A stretch of 6,194 nt of DNA from Phycisphaerae bacterium (lineage in GTDB: Bacteria > Planctomycetota > Phycisphaerae > Sedimentisphaerales > Anaerohalosphaeraceae): assembly GCA_021736615.1 (NCBI GenBank), contig JAIPFN010000054.1, positions 1-6,194 of the forward strand, read 5' to 3'. The notes below the pieces were generated by a model. That model was not told where the DNA came from and did no database searches. It saw nothing but the letters and a program-made list of their open reading frames with translations. A program made the translations under genes and the position numbers. Positions 1 to 5,261 of the stretch are shown here, piece after piece. Within the stretch, counting starts at the first letter, position 1, and each line of letters starts with the position of its first letter.

Positions 1-7
1 ATTCCTA

Positions 8-256
8 GTGGCAGATATTGCTGAAATCGAAGCAAAGGTAATTGAAATAGTAAGTGAGCAGATGGGTGTAGACAAAGGCGAGATATCGCGAGAGACATCG
101 TTTATTAACGATCTGAATGCAGATTCTCTTGACACCGTTGAATTGGTCATGGAGTTTGAAGATGAGTTTGACATGTCTATCCCTGACGAAGAAGCTGAAA
201 AGATTCAGACTGTCGGTGCTGCGATAGATTATATCGCAAGTATTTCAAAAGATTAA
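8..256 (+). CDS. acpP: Acyl carrier protein (AcpP)
   Basis: Small acidic cytoplasmic carrier of growing acyl chains for type II fatty acid synthesis. The 82-residue product has the typical ACP four-helix layout and the 4'-phosphopantetheine attachment motif D-S-L-D with the modified serine at Ser40, followed by the conserved V-E-L-V-M-E-F-E helix II (about residues 44-51). Length is close to the family's usual 77-82 residues. The start is GTG at 8: it gives the usual 'MADI' type N-terminus and places Ser40 near its normal position (about 36-37 in most ACPs). The ribosome binding site lies outside the window because only 7 bases precede the start, so a slightly longer N-terminus cannot be excluded. 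It is followed after 24 bp by fabF, the classic acpP-fabF order, which supports the identity and suggests co-transcription with fab genes upstream of the window. Confidence 0.97.
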   Translation: MADIAEIEAKVIEIVSEQMGVDKGEISRETSFINDLNADSLDTVELVMEFEDEFDMSIPDEEAEKIQTVGAAIDYIASISKD

Positions 257-280
257 TTTTTCATACGGTGAATAAGTTCC

Positions 281-1525
281 ATGAGTAGAAGGCGTGTAGT
301 CATCACAGGTTTGGGTTGTGTTACAGCACTTGCTGAATCCGCCGACGGTCTCTTCCAGGCGCTTTGCGAAGGCAAAAGCGGAGTCTCGAAGATCGAGTCA
401 TTCGATACTTCCGAGTACCCTGTCAGGATCGGCGGAGAATGCAAAGACTTTAACATTAAAGATTATTTACCATCGCGGATTTCAAAGCGGATGGATCGTT
501 TCACCCAGATGGCCGTAGCATCCTCGATTCAGGCAGTCGCAGACAGCGGTTTGGACGTTGAAAAGGAAGACAAAAGTCGTATCGGATGTATAATCGGTAC
601 CGGCATCGGCGGTCTTCAGGAGATCGAGGACCAACACTCTCGTCTCCTGACAAAAGGCCCGAAGAAGGTCTCGCCGTTCACCGTGCCCAAGCTAATGGGC
701 AACGCCGCCAGCGGATGCGTTTCGATACACTTCGGCTTTCAGGGCCCGAACATGTGTATCATTACCGCATGTGCAGCTGCCGGTAACGCGATAGGCGAGT
801 CCTACTACAACATAATGTCAGGCCGAAGCGACGTCGTAGTAACAGGCGGCGCAGAAGCTGCTCTTACACCAATCGGACTTGCATCGTTCTGTGCGTTAAA
901 GGCACTAAGCACAGACAATGACAACCCGACGGGAGCTTCCAGACCGTTCGACGCTACACGTAACGGGTTCGTATTGTCCGAAGGTTCCGGCATTCTGGTT
1001 CTGGAAGAGTACGAACACGCAAAGAAACGCGGTGCTGACATCTACTGCGAGTTTCTCGGTTATGGTGCGACAGGCGATGGATACCACATCACCGCCCCGG
1101 AACCAAACGGAATCGGAGCTGTAAGAGCAATGCAGATCGCACTGCAAAATGCCGGAGTAAGACCCGAAAAGATCGACTACATCAACGCACACGGTACAAG
1201 CACCGAGCTAAACGATGCCGCAGAGAGCAAAGCGATCAAGCAGGTAATCGGTGACTACGCCTATAAGGTTCCGGTAAGTTCGACCAAGAGTTGCCTTGGA
1301 CACCTTCTCGGAGCAAGCGGCGGAGTCGAGTTGATCGCATGCGTAAAAGCGATCCAGAAGTCGCTAATCCCACCGACCATCAACCTCGAAAACGTCGACA
1401 AGGAATGCGATCCGAAAATGGACTTTGTACCAAAACAAGCAAGGTCGTCAAGAGTCAATATCGCGATGAGTAACTCATTGGGATTTGGCGGACACAACTG
1501 CTCGCTGCTAATCGGCAAGGTATGA
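281..1525 (+). CDS. fabF: Beta-ketoacyl-ACP synthase II (FabF)
   Basis: Condensing enzyme that elongates acyl-ACP with malonyl-ACP in the cytoplasmic type II fatty acid synthase; FabF also has the known role in temperature control of unsaturated chain length. The 414 residues match the usual 411-415. Thiolase-fold active-site residues are all visible: nucleophile Cys164 in T-A-C-A-A-A-G, His304 in A-H-G-T-S-T-E-L-N-D, Lys336 and His341 in K-S-C-L-G-H-L-L-G-A-S-G. The Gly-rich C-terminal strand G-F-G-G-H-N lies at 401-406. The bases after the nucleophile encode A-A-A-G rather than the common A-T-G/S, a mild variation. The ATG at 281 is supported by the N-terminal pattern R-R-V-V-I-T-G-L-G and by a partial ribosome binding site GGTGA at 267-271, 9 bases upstream. 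It is the last gene of the fab cluster, being followed by a strong terminator. FabF rather than FabB is favoured by length, the T-A-C nucleophile motif and acpP adjacency. Confidence 0.97.
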   Translation: MSRRRVVITGLGCVTALAESADGLFQALCEGKSGVSKIESFDTSEYPVRIGGECKDFNIKDYLPSRISKRMDRFTQMAVASSIQAVADSGLDVEKEDKSRIGCIIGTGIGGLQEIEDQHSRLLTKGPKKVSPFTVPKLMGNAASGCVSIHFGFQGPNMCIITACAAAGNAIGESYYNIMSGRSDVVVTGGAEAALTPIGLASFCALKALSTDNDNPTGASRPFDATRNGFVLSEGSGILVLEEYEHAKKRGADIYCEFLGYGATGDGYHITAPEPNGIGAVRAMQIALQNAGVRPEKIDYINAHGTSTELNDAAESKAIKQVIGDYAYKVPVSSTKSCLGHLLGASGGVELIACVKAIQKSLIPPTINLENVDKECDPKMDFVPKQARSSRVNIAMSNSLGFGGHNCSLLIGKV

Positions 1526-1553
1526 AACCAATAATATTCAAGTAAAACTAGAA

Positions 1554-1582
1554 AGCTGCCGGAAACCCCGGCGGCTTTTTTT
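1554..1582 (+). terminator. Rho-independent terminator of the acpP-fabF transcript
   Basis: A 9-bp stem (1554-1562 AGCTGCCGG pairing with 1568-1576 CCGGCGGCT, one T-G wobble) with a 5-base loop AAACC is followed by an uninterrupted run of seven T (1576-1582). The two A at 1552-1553 can extend the stem into the T run, so weak termination on the other strand is possible. It begins 28 bases after the fabF stop and separates the fatty acid genes from the exchanger gene. Confidence 0.93.
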
Positions 1583-1589
1583 ATGTAAC

Positions 1590-1606
1590 GCCGGCATCTT
1601 GCCGGC
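1590..1606. repeat. GCCGGCA/TGCCGGC hairpin, repeat-like
   Basis: A perfect 7-bp inverted repeat, GCCGGCA (1590-1596) and TGCCGGC (1600-1606), encloses a 3-base loop TCT. It lies only 7 bases beyond the T run of the fabF terminator and has just a short T-rich tail (ATTTTAAT at 1610-1617). It could be a back-up terminator or a copy of a dispersed palindromic repeat; its GC-rich compact form inside an AT-rich spacer favours a dispersed element, but copy number cannot be judged from one window. Confidence 0.5.
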
Positions 1607-1641
1607 AACATTTTAATCTTTCGCTAATTGCTAAAAAAAAT

Positions 1642-2643
1642 ATGCCATTTAACTTAAATATTTATACAGCAATGATCATCCTTCCGGTCGGTTTCTACAT
1701 CATGATCAAAGGAGCCGACTTCCTCGTAGACGGTGCAGTCGCAATCTCGACAAGACTCGGCATAAGCCCTCTCATCGTCGGCCTGACGGTCGTCGCTATG
1801 GGAACCTCCGCCCCGGAGGTCGCCGCCAGCATAACAGCCGCTTTCAAAGGCAGCGGAGACATGGCTATAGGAAACGTATTCGGATCCAACATCGCAAACC
1901 TCGCACTGGTAGGCGGTCTATGCGCGATCATCCGCCCGATCAGTGTCAGGTTTACAATGTTAAAGCGTGAGATGCCGATCATGCTAATTGTCGCACTGAT
2001 CCTTCTGCCGGTCCTGGCCAACAACTATCTCGGCCGCGGCGAGTCCATCTCCCTGCTTGCGGTTTTCATAGTCGTTATCGTTTTGATGGTCTTTTTCGGA
2101 TTGCGCGATTCCAAAAGCAAGCCCGAGGAAGTCGAGTTGATATTGGACGAAGTGCAGGCGGCCACATCCAAAAAGCTCAAAACCGTCCCCGTGTCACTAC
2201 TCTTTATTCTTATTGGTTTGGCATGCCTCGCCATCGGCGCACATCTGACGATCGAGTCGGCATCGTTCATAGGCAGAAAGATCGGTCTGACCGACGCCGT
2301 CATTGGCTGCACCATCCTTGCAATAGGAACCTCCCTGCCGGAACTGATGACAAGCCTGATCGCCGCCAGAAAGGGCCACGACGACCTGTCGCTTGGAAAC
2401 ATAGTCGGCTCGAACATCTTCAACACCCTGCTCGTCATCGGAGCAGCAGGCACCGTAAAACCCTTCGCCATAAGCCCAAGGTTCTCCGGCACCGACTACT
2501 GGATAATGATCGCCGTAACAGTAACATTCATCGCAGTCGCCGCGATCCACAAAAAAATCGGAAAAAAATCCGGCATACTGTTACTAGCAATGTACGCTGC
2601 ATACATGATATACCTCTTCGCAATAACCAACCCGGACGCATAG
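1642..2643 (+). CDS. YrbG-type Na+/Ca2+ exchanger (CaCA superfamily)
   Basis: Inner-membrane cation antiporter of the K+-dependent-like/YrbG branch, expected to exchange Ca2+ for Na+ (or H+); the exact ions are inferred from the family. The 333 residues contain two inverted homologous halves of about five membrane segments each. Alpha-1 repeat: G-T-S-A-P-E at 54-59 and [10 protein letters not shown] at 77-86. Alpha-2 repeat: G-T-S-L-P-E at 229-234 and [10 protein letters not shown] at 252-261. The acidic residues of both G-T-S-x-P-E motifs, which bind the ion, are present. A charged loop (about 155-181) joins the halves, and the protein ends with a hydrophobic segment at about 311-327. The start at 1642 has no recognisable Shine-Dalgarno; an A8 run (1633-1640) precedes it. 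ATG at 1672 (Met11) is an alternative start that would still keep the first membrane segment but also lacks a ribosome binding site. It is isolated: a terminator lies upstream and a 138-bp AT-rich gap downstream, so it is likely transcribed alone. Confidence 0.93.
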   Translation: MPFNLNIYTAMIILPVGFYIMIKGADFLVDGAVAISTRLGISPLIVGLTVVAMGTSAPEVAASITAAFKGSGDMAIGNVFGSNIANLALVGGLCAIIRPISVRFTMLKREMPIMLIVALILLPVLANNYLGRGESISLLAVFIVVIVLMVFFGLRDSKSKPEEVELILDEVQAATSKKLKTVPVSLLFILIGLACLAIGAHLTIESASFIGRKIGLTDAVIGCTILAIGTSLPELMTSLIAARKGHDDLSLGNIVGSNIFNTLLVIGAAGTVKPFAISPRFSGTDYWIMIAVTVTFIAVAAIHKKIGKKSGILLLAMYAAYMIYLFAITNPDA

Positions 2644-2711
2644 GGCCGTTTCCCTCATTATACAATATGCAATAATCATTATTCATTCTCAAAATGCATA
2701 ATTATTACTGG

Positions 2712-2754
2712 TTGCAATTAACGATTAAATGCTGTAGCATGACATTGGTATAGT
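2712..2754 (+). promoter_or_regulatory. Possible promoter for the nucleotidyltransferase-TPM-lemA block
   Basis: Two weak sigma-70-like readings exist in this AT-rich spacer. One is TTGCAA (2712-2717), a 17-base spacer and TAGCAT (2735-2740), four of six matches in each box. The other is TTAAAT (2725-2730), an 18-base spacer and TATAGT (2749-2754), with a better -10 but poorer -35. Either would start transcription shortly before the ribosome binding site AAAGGA at 2767-2772. The position is right for a promoter because no terminator-free gene lies close upstream, but neither match is strong. Confidence 0.3.
2729..2740. promoter_or_regulatory. Operator-like inverted repeat ATGCT-GT-AGCAT
   Basis: A perfect 5-bp inverted repeat with a 2-base centre lies 42 bases before the nucleotidyltransferase start and overlaps the candidate -10 box. 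The location fits a small repressor site, but the repeat is short enough to arise by chance in AT-rich DNA. Confidence 0.2.
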
Positions 2755-2781
2755 TTTTATAAGGTAAAAGGACGTGAAAAT

Positions 2782-3540
2782 ATGGCTGAAAAGACAAATA
2801 ATCTGGATTTAGATAGCCTGCGTAGGGAGATTTCTGATAGTGTGAAGTTTTTTTCAGAGAAGGTCATATCCTCTTTCGGAGACAATCTTCAAAGTATCAC
2901 CATCTTTGGCAGCAGTCTCACCGCCGATTTCAGACCCGCACAAAGTGACATCAACACAGTTCTTGTCCTTGAAAGGCAAAGTCTTGACTCACTCGATACG
3001 CTTGCCGATATGGCAAAAGCTATGAACAAAAAATCAATCGCGGTTCCTCTATTGATGACACCTGCCTACATCGAAAGCAGCAGAGATGTTTTCGGCATAG
3101 AGTTCCTGGATTTCCAGCTGAATCATAAGACCATTTACGGAAAAGACCCGTTTGAGTCGCTGACAATTTCCAAATCCGATGTTCGCCTCCAGTGCGAGCG
3201 TGAATTAAAGGCGACACTTATCAGGCTCAGGCAGGGTTATATCGCCGCCGCGGCTAACAAGCGGCTTGTCCGTGATATTATTATCTCTGCCGCCGGCGGG
3301 CTGGTACCGTTATTGCGGGCAATGCTCTGGCTGAAAGACATAGACAGAGATGTCCTCGCCGAGCACGTATTCACAAAAGCAGCCGCTGAATTCTCTATTA
3401 ATGTTGATTCATTGATAGAGGCAATAAAATGGAAGCATAGCAAAACCGCATCGCAAAAAAATGATCTTGCAACTGTTTTTGAATCGGTTTATTCAAACGT
3501 TGAGCGTTTAGCTTCCATCGTTGACGGACTTGAGGTTTAA
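2782..3540 (+). CDS. Nucleotidyltransferase-fold protein with variant active site
   Basis: A 252-residue cytoplasmic protein with no signal peptide. The N-terminal half carries the signature of the DNA polymerase beta-like nucleotidyltransferase fold: I-T-I-F-G-S-S at 39-45 followed by S-D-I-N at 55-58 and a hydrophobic strand V-L-V-L. In active members of the superfamily the second motif is D-x-D or D-x-E and binds the metal; here the second acidic residue is Asn58. Asp110 in E-F-L-D-F could correspond to the third carboxylate. The family therefore predicts a nucleotide-transfer fold, while reduced, altered or absent catalysis is my inference. Residues from about 135 to 250 look mainly helical and match no domain I can name; a HEPN-like partner domain was considered but its R-x4-6-H motif is not seen. 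Start: ATG 2782 with AAAGGA (2767-2772), 9 bases upstream. The TPM-domain gene begins 5 bases after its stop, so the two are surely co-transcribed. Substrate and role are unknown. Confidence 0.7.
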   Translation: MAEKTNNLDLDSLRREISDSVKFFSEKVISSFGDNLQSITIFGSSLTADFRPAQSDINTVLVLERQSLDSLDTLADMAKAMNKKSIAVPLLMTPAYIESSRDVFGIEFLDFQLNHKTIYGKDPFESLTISKSDVRLQCERELKATLIRLRQGYIAAAANKRLVRDIIISAAGGLVPLLRAMLWLKDIDRDVLAEHVFTKAAAEFSINVDSLIEAIKWKHSKTASQKNDLATVFESVYSNVERLASIVDGLEV

Positions 3541-3545
3541 TTTAT

Positions 3546-4316
3546 ATGCGACGACAGGCTTTAAACTTAATAGCAGTAATACTGATAACCTCTGCTCCGG
3601 CGGCTCTCTGCTATGGCAAAGCCAGTCTACCCATGCCCCGCAATTACGTTGAAGATTATGCCAATGTGATAAACCAATCGCAGGAAAGCTCGCTGAATGC
3701 GATACTGAAGGAACTGGAGCAAAAGACAGGCGCTCAATACATCGTCCTGACAGTAAAAACCACCAATGGTATTCCCATCCAGCAATATTCTATTGAATTG
3801 ACGGACGAGTGGAAGCTCGGGCAAAAGGGTAAGGATAACGGATTTCTGTTCGTCCTTGCCTCTACCGACAGAAAATATCAGTTCAATACCGGTTACGGGC
3901 TGGAGGGTTTTATAACAGACCGGTACTGCGGGCAGATAGGCAGAGATATTTTAGTGCCGTCCCTTAAACAAGGAAATTACAGCGAGGGAATATACCAGTC
4001 CAATTTACAAATAGTCAAAAAAATTGCCGAACAGTCCGGCGTGGTTTTAACAGGTATGCCCGAGCTTAAAGCAGTTCCATCATCCAGACGAAGTAATGCA
4101 TTGCCCTGCATCTTTCCACTTTTATTTTTAGCACTGATGATCTTTGGCGGCCGCGGAGTGAGAACATTCTTTTTCGCATATCTTCTGTCCTCCAGTCTCG
4201 GCGGTTACGGAAGAAGCGGCTCCTATGGCGGCGGTGGATTCGGCGGCAGCTCAGGCGGTTTTGGCGGCGGTATGGGCGGCGGATTCGGCGGTGGTGGAGC
4301 AGGCGGCAGCTGGTAA
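3546..4316 (+). CDS. TPM-domain (YgcG-like) membrane-anchored protein with Gly-rich tail
   Basis: A 256-residue exported protein. Residues 1-22 form a Sec signal peptide (M-R-R-Q then a hydrophobic core); cleavage is plausible after Ala26 (G-K-A). The TPM domain spans about 31-160: V-E-D-Y-A-N-V-I near its start (35-42), then K-D-N-G-F-L-F-V (96-103) and G-Y-G-L-E-G-F-I-T-D (116-125), the family's hallmark strands. Hydrophobic stretches at about 188-202 and 207-217 anchor it to the membrane. The tail from 219 is almost only Gly, Ser, Phe and Tyr and ends G-G-A-G-G-S-W, the usual end of this family. TPM proteins are often mislabelled methanol dehydrogenase or YgcG; known members include a plant thylakoid photosystem II repair factor and bacterial envelope proteins of unclear function, so no reaction is assigned. 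The start has GAGGT (3532-3536) inside the preceding gene, 9 bases upstream, which implies translational coupling. Its partner lemA follows after 78 bp. Confidence 0.88.
   Translation: MRRQALNLIAVILITSAPAALCYGKASLPMPRNYVEDYANVINQSQESSLNAILKELEQKTGAQYIVLTVKTTNGIPIQQYSIELTDEWKLGQKGKDNGFLFVLASTDRKYQFNTGYGLEGFITDRYCGQIGRDILVPSLKQGNYSEGIYQSNLQIVKKIAEQSGVVLTGMPELKAVPSSRRSNALPCIFPLLFLALMIFGGRGVRTFFFAYLLSSSLGGYGRSGSYGGGGFGGSSGGFGGGMGGGFGGGGAGGSW
4199..4313 (+). repeat. Low-complexity GGCGGN tract encoding the Gly-rich tail
   Basis: The DNA for the last 38 codons of the TPM protein consists of imperfect GGC-GGT/GGC-GGA units interrupted by TTC/TTT (Phe), AGC (Ser) and ATG codons. Such tracts can vary in length by slippage in steps of three without breaking the frame. 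The reading frame is intact here. Confidence 0.6.
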
Positions 4317-4328
4317 ACTCAAACTGAC

Positions 4329-4338
4329 CGGTTAACCG
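4329..4338. other. Perfect 10-bp palindrome CGGTTAACCG between TPM gene and lemA
   Basis: This self-complementary sequence lies 12 bases after the TPM stop codon, in the only sizeable gap (78 bp) of the three-gene block. It has no loop, so it is a poor RNA hairpin, and no T run follows; it reads better as a possible protein-binding site or as chance. The remaining gap is AT-rich and includes TAATAAT-like stretches, so an extra promoter for lemA cannot be excluded. Confidence 0.2.
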
Positions 4339-4394
4339 AAGCAAATTTAAGGTTAGATCTAATAATTAAACACAAAATTTTGGAGATATAAAAA

Positions 4395-4982
4395 ATGAGA
4401 AATTCTGGTAAAGTATGGGTTGTTCTGGTTATAATTCTTATTGTTGCAGTATTGTTAGGTCTGGGGATATTCAAGTGGTACATCTCCGGCTATAACAGAG
4501 CTGTCGGCCTTGAAGAAGGTTCCAAAACCGCATGGTCAAACGTAGACACTACTTTACAGCGGAGATTGGATTTAATACCTAATCTCATCGAAACAGTCAA
4601 AGGCTACGCATCCCATGAAAAGGAACTGTTCACCAGTCTTGCCGCCTCACGTGAAAAATATTTCCAGGCCGATACAAAAGCAGGCAAGATACAGGCCTCA
4701 AACGAGCTAAGCGGCCTATTGTCACGGTTGATAGTCCTTCGCGAAGCATATCCAGAGCTTAAGGCTAATCAGAATTTCCTCGCCCTGCAGGACCAGCTTG
4801 AAGGAACCGAAAACCGCATAGCGGTTGCGCGAACCAGATACAACGACGCTGCCAAACAGCTCAACGCTTATACACGTGAATTCTTCGGATCCTTTTTCTG
4901 CAACAAAGCCGGCGTAGAAAAAACCGAATACTTCGAAGCTTCCGAGAAGGCAAAAACAGAAGTACCCCAAGTAAAGTTTTAA
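4395..4982 (+). CDS. lemA: LemA family membrane protein
   Basis: A 195-residue protein, within the family's usual 180-205. One membrane segment at about 7-29 is followed by a soluble helical-bundle domain. Family motifs are all visible: Y-N-R-A-V near 33-37, A-W-S-N-V-D at 46-51, L-I-P-N-L-I-E-T-V-K-G-Y-A at 60-72, Y-P-E-L-K-A-N-Q-N-F at 119-128, L-E-G-T-E-N-R-I at 135-142 and the C-terminal E-V-P-Q-V-K-F at 189-195. LemA was first known as a Listeria antigen; its biochemical role is not established and the topology is not obvious from the flanking charges here. There is no lipobox. The start is well supported by GGAG (4382-4385), 9 bases before the ATG. In many bacteria LemA proteins are encoded beside TPM-domain proteins, as here, which suggests a joint envelope function; that is inference. 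No clear terminator follows directly. Confidence 0.95.
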   Translation: MRNSGKVWVVLVIILIVAVLLGLGIFKWYISGYNRAVGLEEGSKTAWSNVDTTLQRRLDLIPNLIETVKGYASHEKELFTSLAASREKYFQADTKAGKIQASNELSGLLSRLIVLREAYPELKANQNFLALQDQLEGTENRIAVARTRYNDAAKQLNAYTREFFGSFFCNKAGVEKTEYFEASEKAKTEVPQVKF

Positions 4983-5035
4983 TAATGCTGTCCAGGTCTA
5001 AAACGAAATCTAAAGAATATACGTGCGTTAATGTC

Positions 5036-5055
5036 ATTCCCGCGAAGGCGGGAAT
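5036..5055. repeat. dRS3-like palindromic repeat ATTCCC-N8-GGGAAT
   Basis: The sequence has 8-bp perfect arms ATTCCCGC (5036-5043) and GCGGGAAT (5048-5055) around a GAAG loop. It fits the ATTCCC-N8-GGGAAT pattern described for neisserial dRS3 elements; near-identical GTCATTCCCGCGAAGGCGGGAATCCA-like units are found dispersed in many unrelated genomes. It starts 54 bases after the lemA stop. No T run follows, so termination is not its evident role. Mobility or copy number cannot be seen from one copy. Confidence 0.65.
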
Positions 5056-5179
5056 CCACGCTATTGGAGACTACTGACATGCTGTCCTTTGAACGACTTT
5101 GCAAGACACACGAGAATTACTAAGAAAGCGTATAACATAACTCAGTAGACGCAAAGAAGATTCGTTACTTAAAATAGCC

Positions 5180-5195
5180 TCGGCCGTAAGGCCGA
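5180..5195. repeat. TCGGCC-GTAA-GGCCGA hairpin
   Basis: A perfect 6-bp stem closes a GTAA tetraloop (GNRA type on the + strand RNA). No T run follows on + ; on - a weak ATTTT follows. It may be a dispersed repeat or a poor terminator. Confidence 0.4.
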
Positions 5196-5201
5196 AACCT
5201 C

Positions 5202-5236
5202 AATTCGTAATTCGTAATTCGTAATTTATAATTCTC
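5202..5236. repeat. Heptamer tandem repeat (AATTCGT)n
   Basis: Three perfect AATTCGT units (5202-5208, 5209-5215, 5216-5222) are followed by two degenerate ones, AATTTAT (5223-5229) and AATTCTC (5230-5236). The 7-bp period, not a multiple of three, fits a noncoding position. It is flanked on each side by a hairpin built on GGCC-tetraloop-GG. Confidence 0.8.
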
Positions 5237-5259
5237 AAACTGGCCGATAGGTCAGTTTG
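5236..5259 (-). terminator. Probable terminator hairpin at the end of the - strand gene
   Basis: A 10-bp stem (CAAACTGGCC 5236-5245 with GGTCAGTTTG 5250-5259, one G-T pair) has a 4-base loop. It begins 2 bases beyond the - strand stop codon at 5262-5264. On the - strand the stem is followed by AT-rich sequence without a real T run; on the + strand TATTATT follows. It may therefore work on both strands, ending lemA transcripts too, or act mainly as an RNA-end stabiliser. Confidence 0.5.
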
Positions 5260-5261
5260 TA

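Larger units (their letters stand above)
4983..5261. other. Convergent intergenic gap rich in palindromes and repeats
   Basis: This 279-bp stretch separates lemA from the convergent - strand gene. No credible gene is present. It holds, in order, the dRS3-like palindrome (5036-5055), a 6-bp GC hairpin with a GTAA loop (5180-5195), an AATTCGT tandem array (5202-5236) and a 10-bp stem next to the - strand stop (5236-5259). The stretch 5060-5175 shows no structure I can support. Repeat collections of this type typically gather between convergent genes, where they disturb no promoter. Confidence 0.6.

Noticed and set aside
1261..1611. 116-codon open frame on the - strand over the fabF end
   Set aside because: It lies antisense to the conserved C-terminal part of fabF and crosses the terminator; the protein shows no recognisable pattern.
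2025..2550. Two long - strand open frames (2025-2492 and 2197-2550) and a + frame at 2223-2675
   Set aside because: All overlap the exchanger gene, whose both alpha repeats are intact; these frames are compositional shadows.
2642..2655. AGGG-CCGTTT-CCCT hairpin as terminator of the exchanger gene
   Set aside because: Only a 4-bp stem overlapping the stop codon, with no T run.
3600..3620. Lipoprotein signal in the TPM protein (Cys22)
   Set aside because: The residues before the Cys are A-A-L, with Leu at -1 where Gly/Ala/Ser is needed, so a normal Sec signal peptide is favoured.
5079..5123. 14-codon ATG frame with GGAGA 8 bases upstream, after the dRS3-like repeat
   Set aside because: Far too short, with no conserved feature; the GGAGA match is likely chance.
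5202..5236. CRISPR array
   Set aside because: Units are 7 bp, contiguous and without spacers.
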